NCBI RefSeq assembly: GCF_039541115.1
Contig: NZ_BAABFP010000002.1
Location: 558,001 to 622,000 of the forward strand
Direction: 5' to 3'
Length of the DNA stretch: 64,000 nt
Origin: Angustibacter luteus
GTDB lineage: Bacteria; Actinomycetota; Actinomycetes; Actinomycetales; Angustibacteraceae
Shown in pieces: positions 43,416 through 52,485 of the stretch. Both the position numbers and the translations under genes were made by a program. Under the pieces are notes generated by a model that was not told the origin of the DNA, searched no databases, and saw only the letters and a list, made by a program, of their open reading frames with translations. Each line of letters opens with the position of its first letter. Within the stretch, counting starts at the first letter, position 1.

Positions 43416-43955
43416 TCAGCTGCTCGCCCGGTGCTGGAAGTCGCCCGTCGCGCCGTCGACCTGCTCGCGCAGCAGGTCCGCGTGCCCGTTGTGCCGCGCG
43501 TACTCCTCGAGCATGTGCAGGAAGACCCAGCGCACGCTCACGGTCCGACCCGAGGACGTCGTCACCGGCGCGTCCAGGTCCAGCCCGGCGGTCGCGGCCT
43601 TCGAGGCCGCCACCTCGCGCCAGAAGGTCTCGATGTCCGCGCCGGCGTGCGCGTCCGGCACGCCGTCGAAGTCCGCGTTCGGCTCGTCGTCCGTGCAGTA
43701 CAGCTCGACCATCGGCAACCCCGCCGCGTGGTGGGTGAACCACCAGCGCTCGCAGTCCGCCAGGTGCCGGACCAGGCCGAGCAGGGTCAGCACGGACGGC
43801 GGGTTCGCCTCGGCCTTCAGCTGCTCGGCGGTCAGCCCGGAGCACTTCCAGAGCAGCGTCGAGCGGTGCTGGTCCAGCCACTCCTCGAGCTGCGCTCGCT
43901 CGGATCCGGTCCCCAGCGTCGGGGCGGGCTCGGGCACGGGCGCGGTCCAGGTCAT
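43416..43955 (-). CDS. DinB/DUF664 family protein (probable mycothiol-dependent enzyme)
   Basis: 179 aa four-helix DinB fold. The metal-binding histidines are placed as [12 protein letters not shown] (about 60-71) and [19 protein letters not shown] (about 143-161), the DUF664 pattern. Many actinobacterial members are zinc-dependent thiol transferases or S-transferases using mycothiol. It is in an operon with a crosslink-repair glycosylase, so a role in detoxifying alkylating agents is plausible. A CAGGAT box lies 7 nt before the ATG. Confidence 0.82.
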   Translation of the reverse strand: MTWTAPVPEPAPTLGTGSERAQLEEWLDQHRSTLLWKCSGLTAEQLKAEANPPSVLTLLGLVRHLADCERWWFTHHAAGLPMVELYCTDDEPNADFDGVPDAHAGADIETFWREVAASKAATAGLDLDAPVTTSSGRTVSVRWVFLHMLEEYARHNGHADLLREQVDGATGDFQHRASS

Positions 43956-43987
43956 GCGGCCGATCCTGCCCTAGCCCACCGACAGGC

Positions 43988-44659
43988 TCAGGTCAGGTCG
44001 AGGATCTTCTCGCGCACGGCGTACACGACCGCCTCCATGCGCGAGTGCAGCTGCAGCTTCTCCAGGATGTTGCGCACGTGGTTCTTCACCGTGTTCTCGC
44101 TGATGAAGAGCTCCTTGGCGATGTCCCGGTTCGCCATGCCGCGCGCGACCAGCTTGAGGACCTCGAGCTCACGCTCGGTCAGCCGCGGGACGGGCAGCTG
44201 CGGGCGCTCCTCGCTCTTCTTGATCATCGAGGCGAACTCGGTGAGCAGCTTGCTGGCCATCGACGGGCTGATCAGCGACTGCCCGCTGGCCACCGCGCGG
44301 ATGCCCGCGGCGATCTCCTCGCCCGGCACGTCCTTGAGCAGGTAGCCGTTCGCGCCCGCCCGCACCGCCTCGTACAGGTCGGACTCCTCGTCCGAGATCG
44401 TCAGGATGACGATCTTGGTGGACGGGACGACGTCCTTGATGGCCGTGCACGCCTCGATGCCGGAGCGGCGTGGCATCCGGATGTCCATCAGCACGACGTC
44501 GGGGAGCAGCTCCTCCACCCGGCGGATCGCCTCCGCACCGTCGCTGGCCTCGCCGACGATCTCGATGCCCTCCTCGGCACCGAGCACCATCTCCAGGCCA
44601 CGCCGGTAGAGGGCGTGGTCGTCCGCGACCAGGACCCGGATCGACTCGCCTTCACCCAC
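43988..44659 (-). CDS. NarL/FixJ-family response regulator
   Basis: 223 aa. The receiver domain (8-125) has VADDH, the phospho-acceptor Asp59 in VVLMDIRMP, the switch residues ILTISD and Lys in YLLKD. The LuxR-type HTH (about 155-218) shows RLTERELEVLKLVARGMANR and ISENTVKNHVRNILEKLQLH. No histidine kinase is adjacent, so it is an orphan here. From recall a similar regulator lies near hpf and secA in other actinobacteria. Confidence 0.92.
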   Translation of the reverse strand: MGEGESIRVLVADDHALYRRGLEMVLGAEEGIEIVGEASDGAEAIRRVEELLPDVVLMDIRMPRRSGIEACTAIKDVVPSTKIVILTISDEESDLYEAVRAGANGYLLKDVPGEEIAAGIRAVASGQSLISPSMASKLLTEFASMIKKSEERPQLPVPRLTERELEVLKLVARGMANRDIAKELFISENTVKNHVRNILEKLQLHSRMEAVVYAVREKILDLT

Positions 44660-44720
44660 GGGGTTCCCTACTCTCCGTCGCCCGCGACGGGCGACCGGAG
44701 CATTCTGTCACGAACCGACC

Positions 44721-45377
44721 TCAGCCCGTGGCGGCAGCGCGTTGCGACGCGGTGGAACCCGCCCCGTTCTGCTCGACGTCCAGGTGCAGGACGCCGTACT
44801 CCCAGCCTCGACGGCGGTAGACGACGCTCGGCTGACCGGTGTCGGCGTCGCAGAACAGGAAGAAGTCGTGGCCGACCAGCTCCATCTCGTACAGCGCCTG
44901 CTCCAGGGTCATCGGCGGGGCCGAGTGCACCTTCTCGCGGATCTCGATGGGACTGTCGTCCAGGGAGCTCGCGGCGGCGTCCGAGGTGCCGTTGGTCTGC
45001 GGTTCGCCGAGCTCCGGCAGCTCGGGGGCCAACCGGGCGGAGGCCTGGGCCAGTGACTCCGCGGCCTTGCCCCGGCGCTCGACCTTGCGGCTGTGCGCGC
45101 GACGCAACCGCTCCAGGAGCTTCGTGGTGGCCTTGTCCAGCGCGACGTAGTAGTCCGTCGCCGCGGCCTCGGCGCGCACGACCGGACCCTTGCCGTGGCA
45201 GGTGATCTCGATGCGTTCGCTGCTCTCGACCTGCCGCTTGTTGGGCTCGTGCGAGAGCACGATCGACAAGCGCTGGATCCGCGGGGCTACCTCCTCGACC
45301 TTGGACAGCTTCTCCTCCAGATGGCGGCGGAAACGGTCCTTGACCTCGACGTGCCGTCCGGTGACCACGATCTCCAC
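44721..45377 (-). CDS. hpf: Ribosome hibernation-promoting factor, long form
   Basis: 218 aa. An N-terminal HPF/YfiA domain (1-105: VTGRHVEVKDRFRRHLEEKL, ATDYYVALDKATTKLLERLR), a linker of about 50 residues, and a C-terminal dimerisation domain (about 160-205: TLEQALYEMELVGHDFFLF, then YGVLHLDV). The long form joins two 70S ribosomes into inactive 100S dimers in stationary phase or hypoxia. GTG 45377 is fixed by GGGAGGA at 7-9 nt. The upstream 179-nt gap holds its promoter, but I see no clear -10. Confidence 0.95.
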   Translation of the reverse strand: MEIVVTGRHVEVKDRFRRHLEEKLSKVEEVAPRIQRLSIVLSHEPNKRQVESSERIEITCHGKGPVVRAEAAATDYYVALDKATTKLLERLRRAHSRKVERRGKAAESLAQASARLAPELPELGEPQTNGTSDAAASSLDDSPIEIREKVHSAPPMTLEQALYEMELVGHDFFLFCDADTGQPSVVYRRRGWEYGVLHLDVEQNGAGSTASQRAAATG

Positions 45378-45556
45378 AGTGGGTCCTCCCTCTCCTCGCT
45401 CACCCACCTGCTGGCGGGATACGGCGGGTTGGAGTCGCGGCACCACCCCCGATGCCCCTGTCGACCGTGCCGCGGGCGGGCCGTTCCGCCTCGACGCACC
45501 ACGGTCTGGCGACTCATCTACCGACCGTACGCCAGCGCGGTCACCAGCGGCAGATC

Positions 45557-46213
45557 TCACCGAAGATCATTTGGCCGTCGACGGAGGGTGGCCGCGAGAC
45601 AGACCCCACCGACCACGACGGCGTCCGCCGCCCGCAGCGCGCGGGCCGCCTCGAGCAGCGTGGCACCGCTGGTGACCACGTCGTCGACGAGCCACACCGG
45701 ACGACCGCGCAGCCGCCCCCGCCAGCCGCTGCGGACCCGCATCGCCCCCGCCAGGTTGCGGGCCCGGGCCTGCTGCCCCAGCCCCGCCTGGTCGGTCAGC
45801 GGACGCCCGTGCCGCAGCGCGGGCAGCACGACCCGGCGGGGCCGGACGGCGAGCGCCAGGTCGCGCACCGGCTGCCGGCCGCGGGCCCGCCGGGCCGTCG
45901 CCGACGACGGCACCGGGACCAGGGCACCGTGGCCCGAGCCGGGCAGTCCGGCGACCGGCGCGTGCGCGAGCAGGGTGGACAGCGCACCGGCCAGGACGGC
46001 GTCCAGGTCGGCCCGGCCGTGGTCCTTCCAGCCGTTCAGCGCCTCGCGCAGGACGCCGTCGTAGGGGGCCGCGGCCCACACCTGCAGGTCGCCGCGCTCG
46101 CTGCGCACCGGTGGGCCGCCCAGGCTCTCGGCGCAGCCGGGGCACCAGCGGGCGCCGTCCGCGCCGCAGCCGGCGCAGCGCACGGCCAGCACCAGGTCGA
46201 CCAGCTCCCTCAC
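45557..46213 (-). CDS. comF: ComF family phosphoribosyltransferase-like protein
   Basis: 218 aa. The N-terminal zinc finger CAGCGADGARWCPGC (about 12-26) is followed by APYDGVLREALNGWKDHGR and the type I PRTase loop VWLVDDVVTSGATLLEAARA (about 177-196). This is the ComF/GntX family, linked to DNA uptake in competent bacteria and of unclear role in actinobacteria, where it is regularly the last gene of the mtrAB-lpqB operon. The GTG overlaps the lpqB stop by 4 nt. Confidence 0.9.
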   Translation of the reverse strand: MRELVDLVLAVRCAGCGADGARWCPGCAESLGGPPVRSERGDLQVWAAAPYDGVLREALNGWKDHGRADLDAVLAGALSTLLAHAPVAGLPGSGHGALVPVPSSATARRARGRQPVRDLALAVRPRRVVLPALRHGRPLTDQAGLGQQARARNLAGAMRVRSGWRGRLRGRPVWLVDDVVTSGATLLEAARALRAADAVVVGGVCLAATLRRRPNDLR

Positions 46214-47997
46214 GTGGGGATCGTGATCGCCGTTCCCGGGCCGAGCGTCCGCCACCCGTTCCCGCTGCGCACGGCGACCTGGCCGGCCGAGGTGACCGCG
46301 TACACCGACTGGACGCCGGACCCCGCCCACACCCCGACCGCACCCTTCAGCTTCGGCAGCGCGACCACCCGGCCGCCGACCTCGACCTGGTACGGCTGCC
46401 GTTGACCCGGGTTGCCGCCGAGCACGACCAGCGTCGTGCGGTCCGCCCACGACACGTCGGCCACCGACCGCAGTGGTCGGCCGACTTGGAAGGGCTGCGC
46501 GAGCGACGTCGGTGCCCCCTCCTCGTTGCGGACGATGCCGGCGACGTCCAGCCGGGTCGAGCCGTCCGGCGCACGAGACACGACCGCCAGCCGGCTGCCG
46601 TCGCGGGACACGTCGACGGCGATCACCCGCTGGTGGGCGAGCCAGTCGGGACGCAGCGGGACGACCGACTCGTCGGTCGCTGGAGCGACCGCGTTGGACC
46701 GAGTGGCCGGCGTGACGACGACCCCGCCCGTGCCGGCTCGGTCGGCGGTCCAGGCCCAGCCGGACGGGTCGATGACCGGGGGGACGAGGTCGCCGCCGGA
46801 GGTGAGCGGCTCGGGGTCGGCCTGGGCGGACACGCTGAGCAGGCGCCGGCCGGACACGTCGACCCCGACCAGGGCGTCGTCCTGCGGGCCGGCCGCGATG
46901 GAGCGCAGGCTGCTGACGTCGAGCCGCCCGGCGAAGCGCCCGGTCACGTCGGGGCTGATGGTCCCGGCGGCGGGGTCGGCGCTCATCAGCCGACCGTCGG
47001 ACAGTACGAGCACCGGCCCGGAGACCGGCACCTCGGCGCGGAAGCCGAGGTCGGCGTCGGACCCGCCAGGTTCCACGCCCGGGATGGGGAACGCCCCGCC
47101 ACCGGCGGTCACGCTGACGTCCGTCACGTTCGGCAGCTGGCGCAAGGTCTCGAGCAGCTGGGCGAACAGCTGCTCGCGCTGGTCCGGGGTGGCGGCCAGG
47201 GCTCGGGTCGACAGGTCGACCGCCGCGGTGCCGCCCGAGGTGGGGACGGCGTCCACCCCGAGGGTCGTGCCCGGCGGGAAGCCGGTGGCCACGGCGCCCC
47301 GGAGGTAGTCGGGCGGTCCGTTGAGCACGGCGCGCACCGCCTGCGTCGCCAGGCTGGCGCGCGGTCCGGTGAACCAGCGCAGGTCGGAGACGAGGTGGTG
47401 GGTGCCGATGGCCACGAACGCCACCCGCAGCGGGGTGTAGGCCCGCTCGAACTCGTACCGGGACATCCACAGCCCGAAGTCCGTTGCCAGGGTCTCGACC
47501 CGCCAGACCTGGCCGAGCCGGCGCACCTGGAAGGTGGTGCTGTCCGTCGTGCCCGGTGCGGCCGCGACGAACCGGCCGGACGCGTCGATGGTCGCGTAGA
47601 CGGGCGCCGAGACGACGACCCGCCGCGTGGTGCCGGAGCCGTGCGCCGTCACGGTCAGCGACTTGTCGTCGTAGACCACGGTGCCCTGGTTCGGCCGCCA
47701 GCGCTCGAGCGCGTCGCCGTCCAGGAACGTGCGGGCGACGGCGTGGTCCTCGTCCGACCCGGCGCCGGCGCTGAGGAAACCGCCGACGATCTCGGTGGGA
47801 CCGGCCTCGGGCCGCGGCCCTTGGGGCGCGATCTGCAGCGGCTCGCGCAGGCTGTCGCCCACCGGACGTCCGGCGCCGGCGACCCCCGAGTCGGGCATCG
47901 CGGCGCCGCACGCGGTCAGCGCGCCGGCCAGCAGGACCCCGACCACCACCATCAGCTGGCGGCCGACCGCGCGGCCGGCGATCCGGTGCGCGCTCAT
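46210..47997 (-). CDS. lpqB: MtrAB-associated lipoprotein LpqB
   Basis: 595 aa. Signal peptide with lipobox LTAC (about 27-30), so the protein is lipid-anchored outside. A GerMN domain (about 200-310) is followed by a beta-propeller made of repeats such as LVLSDGRLMSADPAAG and GWAWTADRAGTGGVVV. LpqB interacts with the extracytoplasmic domain of MtrB and modulates MtrA phosphorylation in mycobacteria. The gene begins in an ATGA overlap with mtrB and ends in a GTGA overlap with comF. Confidence 0.95.
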   Translation of the reverse strand: MSAHRIAGRAVGRQLMVVVGVLLAGALTACGAAMPDSGVAGAGRPVGDSLREPLQIAPQGPRPEAGPTEIVGGFLSAGAGSDEDHAVARTFLDGDALERWRPNQGTVVYDDKSLTVTAHGSGTTRRVVVSAPVYATIDASGRFVAAAPGTTDSTTFQVRRLGQVWRVETLATDFGLWMSRYEFERAYTPLRVAFVAIGTHHLVSDLRWFTGPRASLATQAVRAVLNGPPDYLRGAVATGFPPGTTLGVDAVPTSGGTAAVDLSTRALAATPDQREQLFAQLLETLRQLPNVTDVSVTAGGGAFPIPGVEPGGSDADLGFRAEVPVSGPVLVLSDGRLMSADPAAGTISPDVTGRFAGRLDVSSLRSIAAGPQDDALVGVDVSGRRLLSVSAQADPEPLTSGGDLVPPVIDPSGWAWTADRAGTGGVVVTPATRSNAVAPATDESVVPLRPDWLAHQRVIAVDVSRDGSRLAVVSRAPDGSTRLDVAGIVRNEEGAPTSLAQPFQVGRPLRSVADVSWADRTTLVVLGGNPGQRQPYQVEVGGRVVALPKLKGAVGVWAGSGVQSVYAVTSAGQVAVRSGNGWRTLGPGTAITIPT

Positions 47998-49667
47998 CGC
48001 GGGCCGGACCAGGGCGCACCACCGAGCGGCGCCGGCGGGACGGGCAACCGCTGGTAGGCCTTGCCGACCGCGGCCGCCGGCTCGTCGTCCTCCTCCGGAG
48101 CCAGCGGCAGCGGGGACGACGTGAGCTCACCCCCGGCCGTGCGCGGCAGCGTCAGCCGGAAGCACGAGCCCTTGCCCGGCTCGCCCCAGGCCTGCAGCCA
48201 GCCGTGGTGCAGCCGGGCGTCCTCGATGGCGATCGACAGCCCCAGGCCGGTCCCGCCCACCGTGCGGGCCCGCGAGGGGTCCGCCCGCCAGAAGCGGTTG
48301 AAGACCAGCGCCGCCTCGCCCGGGCGCAGCCCCACCCCGTGGTCGCGGACCGAGATCGCCACGGCGTCCTCGTCGACCGCGGCCTGCACCTGCACCGGCT
48401 TGCCGTTGCCGTGCTCGAGCGCGTTCACCACGAGGTTGCGCAGGATGCGCTCGATCCGCCGCGGGTCCACGTCGGCGAGCACGGGGACGCCGTCGTCCTC
48501 GATGACCAGCTCGCTGCCCGTCCGCACGGCCAGCGACGTCTCGTTCTCGACGACCCGGGCGACCAGGTCGCGCAGGTCCACCTGCTCGACGTCCAGCAGG
48601 TCGCCGCCGGCGTCGATCCGGCTGATCTCGAGCAGGTCGGACAGCAGTGCCTCGAAGCGGTCGAGCTGGGTCTGCAGCAGCTCTGCCGAGCGCGCCACGG
48701 CCGGCGCGAAGTCGGCCCGGGCCTCGTGCATCACGTCGCCGGCCATCCGGATCGTGGTGAGCGGCGTCCGCAGCTCGTGCGAGACGTCGCTGACGAACCG
48801 CTGCTGCACCCGGGAGAGGTTCTCCAGCTGGCTGATGTGGGTCTGCAGGTTGTGCGCCATCGTGTTGAACGACGCGGCCAGCTTGGCGAGGTCGTCCTCA
48901 CCGCGCGGCACCATGCGCTCCTGCAGCCGGCCGGAGGAGAGCCGCTGGGCCACCATCGCGGCTTGCCGGACCGGCCGCACGACCTGCCGGGTCACCACGT
49001 ACGCCACCCCGCCGACCAGCAGCACCAGCACGACGCCGCCGCCGACCAGGCTGCGCTGCACCAGGTTGATGGTCTCCTGCTCGCGGGCGAGGCTGAACAC
49101 GAAGTAGAGCTCGTAGGGCCCGGCGCCGGGCACGTTGACCGTGGAGCCCATCGCGATCCCGGGCACCGTGCGGTCGCTGCCGGTGTACCGGATCTTGATG
49201 AACTGCTCCTCCTGGTTGCCCGACTTCGCCACCCGCGCGCGCATCTCGGGCGGGATGATCGAGCGCGAGACCGTGCGCGAGTTGAGGTCGGGCAGCACCG
49301 CGGGGCTGTCGTTGCCCAGGCTGCGCAGCAGGATCACGTCTCGGCTGTCGTCCGGTGGTGGTGAGGCCAGCCGCGGCAGCATGTCGTTGACCAGCAGGTT
49401 GAGGCCGGACGAGTCGCTCACCGTGGCGAGCTGGCTCTGCGCGTCGGCCAGCCCGCGGCTGGCCTCGCCGCGGGCGACGTTCAGCCGCTCCTCCACCAGG
49501 CCGGACTGGATGCGCTGGAGCACGACGGTGCCCAGGGCCAGCACGACGATCAGGCCCAGCAGCATGGTCGTGGCGACCACGCGGAGCTGCAGCGAGCGCC
49601 GCCAGCGCTGGCGGACCGCTGCCACCGGCCGCCCGAGGGCGTACCAGAGACGTGTCGTCCACCTCAC
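47994..49667 (-). CDS. mtrB: Sensor histidine kinase MtrB
   Basis: 557 aa. Two membrane helices (about 31-52 and 207-227) enclose an extracytoplasmic sensor of about 150 residues. A HAMP domain follows (about 228-280), then the dimerisation domain with phospho-His297 in FVSDVSHELRTPLTT and the ATPase with NLVVNALEHG, DHGVGL and GGTGLGLSIA. It senses division and envelope state and phosphorylates MtrA. A disordered acidic tail of about 50 residues is unusual in length. The GTG overlaps the mtrA stop by 4 nt; longer upstream frames are antisense artefacts. Confidence 0.95.
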   Translation of the reverse strand: MRWTTRLWYALGRPVAAVRQRWRRSLQLRVVATTMLLGLIVVLALGTVVLQRIQSGLVEERLNVARGEASRGLADAQSQLATVSDSSGLNLLVNDMLPRLASPPPDDSRDVILLRSLGNDSPAVLPDLNSRTVSRSIIPPEMRARVAKSGNQEEQFIKIRYTGSDRTVPGIAMGSTVNVPGAGPYELYFVFSLAREQETINLVQRSLVGGGVVLVLLVGGVAYVVTRQVVRPVRQAAMVAQRLSSGRLQERMVPRGEDDLAKLAASFNTMAHNLQTHISQLENLSRVQQRFVSDVSHELRTPLTTIRMAGDVMHEARADFAPAVARSAELLQTQLDRFEALLSDLLEISRIDAGGDLLDVEQVDLRDLVARVVENETSLAVRTGSELVIEDDGVPVLADVDPRRIERILRNLVVNALEHGNGKPVQVQAAVDEDAVAISVRDHGVGLRPGEAALVFNRFWRADPSRARTVGGTGLGLSIAIEDARLHHGWLQAWGEPGKGSCFRLTLPRTAGGELTSSPLPLAPEEDDEPAAAVGKAYQRLPVPPAPLGGAPWSGPR

Positions 49668-50344
49668 CCGGAGCTGCCCGCCTTGTACCCGACGCCGCGC
49701 ACCGTGACCACGATCTCGGGGTGCTCGGGGTCGCGCTCGATCTTGGAGCGCAGCCGCTGGACGTGCACGTTCACCAGGCGGGTGTCTCCGGCGTGCCGGT
49801 AGCCCCAGACCTGCTCGAGCAGCACCTCGCGGGAGAACACCTGCCACGGCTTTCGGGCGAGCGCGACGAGCAGGTCGAACTCGAGCGGCGTCAGCGAGAT
49901 CGGCTCGCCGTCGCGCACCACGGAGTGGCCGGCGACGTCGATGGTGAGGTCGCCGATGTCCAGCCGCTCGGGAGCGGCGTCACCGGAGCTGCGCAGCCGG
50001 GCCCGGACCCGGGCGATGAGCTCCTTCGGCTTGAACGGCTTGACCACGTAGTCGTCGGCGCCCGACTCGAGGCCGACGACGACGTCCACGGTGTCGCTCT
50101 TGGCGGTGAGCATGACGATGGGCACGCCGGACTCCGCGCGGATCCGCCGGCACACCTCGATGCCGTCGACGCCGGGCAGCATGACGTCGAGCAGCACGAG
50201 GTCGGGACGCACCTCGCGGAAGATGGCCATGGCGCCCTCGCCGTCGCCGCAGTGCACGGGCTCGAAGCCCTCACCGCGCAGCACGATCCCGAGCATCTCC
50301 GCCAGTGCGATGTCGTCGTCGACGACCAGTACGCGACCCTTCAT
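49664..50344 (-). CDS. mtrA: Response regulator MtrA
   Basis: 226 aa OmpR-family regulator. The receiver has VVDDD (8-12), phospho-acceptor Asp53 in LVLLDVMLPG, TAKSD and Lys in VKPFKPKEL. The winged helix (about 130-222) has LTPLEFDLLVALARKPWQVF and VNVHVQRLRSKIE. In actinobacteria MtrA controls cell-wall hydrolase genes and links division with replication; it is essential in M. tuberculosis. ATG 50344 gives the family N-terminus with GAGGAA upstream. It heads the four-gene operon. A DnaA-box match lies in its promoter region. Confidence 0.96.
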   Translation of the reverse strand: MKGRVLVVDDDIALAEMLGIVLRGEGFEPVHCGDGEGAMAIFREVRPDLVLLDVMLPGVDGIEVCRRIRAESGVPIVMLTAKSDTVDVVVGLESGADDYVVKPFKPKELIARVRARLRSSGDAAPERLDIGDLTIDVAGHSVVRDGEPISLTPLEFDLLVALARKPWQVFSREVLLEQVWGYRHAGDTRLVNVHVQRLRSKIERDPEHPEIVVTVRGVGYKAGSSG

Positions 50345-50440
50345 CGACCCGTTCCTCGTCCGCCCGGAGGGCATGTCCACGTGCCGGCGGGGAGGTCCGC
50401 CTGAGCCATGATCCCATCCCTGTGCTACTGCTCGGTACTT

Positions 50441-50450
50441 TTGTCCACAG
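50441..50450 (+). promoter_or_regulatory. DnaA-box match (TTGTCCACAG) upstream of mtrA
   Basis: TTGTCCACA matches the actinobacterial DnaA-box consensus and lies in the 234-nt gap between mtrA and the divergent membrane-protein gene. On the minus strand it sits about 100 nt before the mtrA ATG. Confidence 0.45.
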
Positions 50451-50578
50451 TCGCGCGCCGGGGCGGGGCCGCGGGATGGCCGCCGTTGCCGTGCGGGGCG
50501 GGTGCCGCGTGGCACGATGACCCCTGTCCGCCGCACCGGAGCAGGCGGACGGCCACCGGCTTCGAGGGGGAGGTGTCG

Positions 50579-51847
50579 ATGGTCCAGCCACCCGACTGGC
50601 AGCCGCCCGACGGCTGGGGCCAGCCGCGCTACCTGCCGCCCAGCCCCGCACCGTCCACACCACCTCCCACACCACCGACCACACCACCCTCCACATCACC
50701 GAGCGCTCCTCCGGACCAGCCCGCCGCCCAGTACGGAGCGACGGCAGGGTACGGACCGCCCCCGGGCTACGGACCGCCCCCGGGGTACGGCGCTCAACCC
50801 GGCTGGACGCCGCCACCGCCGCCCGGCGTCGTCCCGCTCCGTCCGCTGGGTCTCGGCGACCTGCTGGACGGCGCGGTGCGCAGCATGCGGCACAACCCGC
50901 GGGTGATGTTCGGGCTGTCCGCGCTCGTCATGGGGCTGTCCGTGGTGGTGTCCACGGTGCTGCTGCTGGCCGGGGTGTCGCAGGCGGTCGACGCGTTCGA
51001 CCCGGCGAGCGGGACGCTGACCTCCGACCAGGCCGTCGACCTGGTCTCGGCGGGCATCGTGCCGTTCGTCCTGCCGCTGCTGGTGCAGTGGTTGGCGATG
51101 TCCGTGCTCAACGGCGTCCTGATCAGCGCGGTCTCCGACGCCGTCATCGGACGACGTCCCACGGCCGGCGGGGTGCTGCGCCGGGTCGGCTGGGCCGGCG
51201 TCGGGCGGCTGCTGCTGGTCACCTTCGCCACCGCTGGGCTCGGCCTGGTCGCCGTCGCCGTCATCGCGGTGCCGGTGGCGGCGCTGTTCGTCGTCGCCGT
51301 CCCTGCGGGGGCGGCGGCCGCTGTGCTGGGGACCCTGCTGGCGGCCGCCGTCCTGGTCTTCCTGTACGTGCGGCTGGCCTTCGCCGCCCCAGCGCTCCTG
51401 CTCGAGCGGCTCGGCGTGGTCGCCGCCCTGCGCCGCTCGTGGCGGCTCGGCAGGGGGTCCTGGTGGCGGGTGCTCGGCGTGCTGCTGCTCACCGCGATCA
51501 TCGCCGGCGTGACCTCGGGGCTGCTCCAGCTGCCCTTCGGGATCATCGGTGAGCTGGTCGGCGTCGCGATGGGCTCGAGCGGCGACGACTCCTCGCTCAC
51601 CGTGGCCGTGGTGGTCTCCGCGATCGTGTCCAACCTCGGGGCCGTGCTGGCGGCGACCGTGGTCTCCCCGTTCTCGGCCGCCGTCGTGTCACTGCTCTAC
51701 ATCGACCTGCGCATCCGGCGCGAGGGCCTGGACGTCGCCCTGGTCCGCGCCGCGGCCGCCACCGCGGCCGAGGCCGCGGACCCGTCCGGCACCAACCCGT
51801 CCGGCACCAACCCGTCCGGCAACAACCCGACCGGCCCCCACCGGTGA
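50579..51847 (+). CDS. Multi-pass membrane protein with Pro/Gly-Tyr-rich N-terminus
   Basis: 422 aa. Residues 1-80 are disordered, with Pro-rich runs and repeats of the form GYGPPP. About six membrane helices follow (from about 110 to 370). The start of the folded part, PLRPLGLGDLLDGAVRSMRH, and the segment RLAFAAPALLLERLGVVAAL are typical of the glycerophosphoryl diester phosphodiesterase membrane-domain / DUF7847 group found in actinobacteria; no enzyme active site is present. The tail has a short PSGTN repeat. ATG 50579 has GGGGGAGG upstream. First of five overlapping genes ending with DUF58. Confidence 0.75.
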   Translation: MVQPPDWQPPDGWGQPRYLPPSPAPSTPPPTPPTTPPSTSPSAPPDQPAAQYGATAGYGPPPGYGPPPGYGAQPGWTPPPPPGVVPLRPLGLGDLLDGAVRSMRHNPRVMFGLSALVMGLSVVVSTVLLLAGVSQAVDAFDPASGTLTSDQAVDLVSAGIVPFVLPLLVQWLAMSVLNGVLISAVSDAVIGRRPTAGGVLRRVGWAGVGRLLLVTFATAGLGLVAVAVIAVPVAALFVVAVPAGAAAAVLGTLLAAAVLVFLYVRLAFAAPALLLERLGVVAALRRSWRLGRGSWWRVLGVLLLTAIIAGVTSGLLQLPFGIIGELVGVAMGSSGDDSSLTVAVVVSAIVSNLGAVLAATVVSPFSAAVVSLLYIDLRIRREGLDVALVRAAAATAAEAADPSGTNPSGTNPSGNNPTGPHR

Positions 51848-52485
51848 GCCTGGGCTCGGCGAACGCCCCGCTCGAACCAGGGCGTGAGCTCGCCCGGCAG
51901 TGGGCCAGGCAGGAGCTCAGCGACCCGGTCTACGCCAGGGCCCGACCGGGCTGGCTGCGCCGCGCCGTCGACTGGGCGCTCGACCAGCTGAGCCGCATCG
52001 AGATCCACCCGACCCGGCTGACCGACCCCCGCACGGCCGTCGTCCTGCTGGTGGCGCTCGCCGTCGTGGTGCTCGTCGTGGTCCGGCTGCGGCGAGGCCG
52101 ACTGCGCGGCGCAGCGCAGGACGCCGAGCGGCGCGAGCTGTTCGGTGCGGTGGCGCGCACCGCCGCGGCCCACCGACGGCTGGCCGACGAGGCTGCCGCC
52201 GCCGAACGCTGGGCGGACGCCGTCCGCGAACGGTTCCGCGCCGTCGTCCGGACGCTCGACGAGCGCGCCCTGCTCGACGACCGACCGGGCCGAACGGCTG
52301 ACGAGGCGGCCGGCGAGGCGGGTCGGGTCCTGCCCGACCTCGCCGCCGGGCTGACCGACGCGGCCCGGCGGTTCGACGACGTGACCTACGGCGACGCCGC
52401 CGCCGGCCCGGCGGACGACGCCCGGTTGCGGGCCCTGGACCAAGCAGTCACCCAGGCGCGGCTGCCCGTGGGGGCTCGACCGTGA
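51844..52485 (+). CDS. DUF4129 domain membrane protein
   Basis: 213 aa. One central membrane helix (about 62-82, TAVVLLVALAVVVLVVV) and a C-terminal DUF4129 region (about 105-200). The latter has RWADAVRERFRAVVRTLDER, then GRTADEAAGEAG, and FDDVTYGD, the diagnostic end. The domain is found next to transglutaminase, MoxR or DUF58 genes and is thought to belong to a membrane complex. The GTG overlaps the previous stop by 4 nt. Confidence 0.82.
   Translation: MSLGSANAPLEPGRELARQWARQELSDPVYARARPGWLRRAVDWALDQLSRIEIHPTRLTDPRTAVVLLVALAVVVLVVVRLRRGRLRGAAQDAERRELFGAVARTAAAHRRLADEAAAAERWADAVRERFRAVVRTLDERALLDDRPGRTADEAAGEAGRVLPDLAAGLTDAARRFDDVTYGDAAAGPADDARLRALDQAVTQARLPVGARP

Noticed and set aside
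50579-51847. Glycerophosphodiester phosphodiesterase enzyme
   Set aside because: Only the membrane-domain type sequence is present; the catalytic GDPD domain with its HRG and E-x-D residues is absent.
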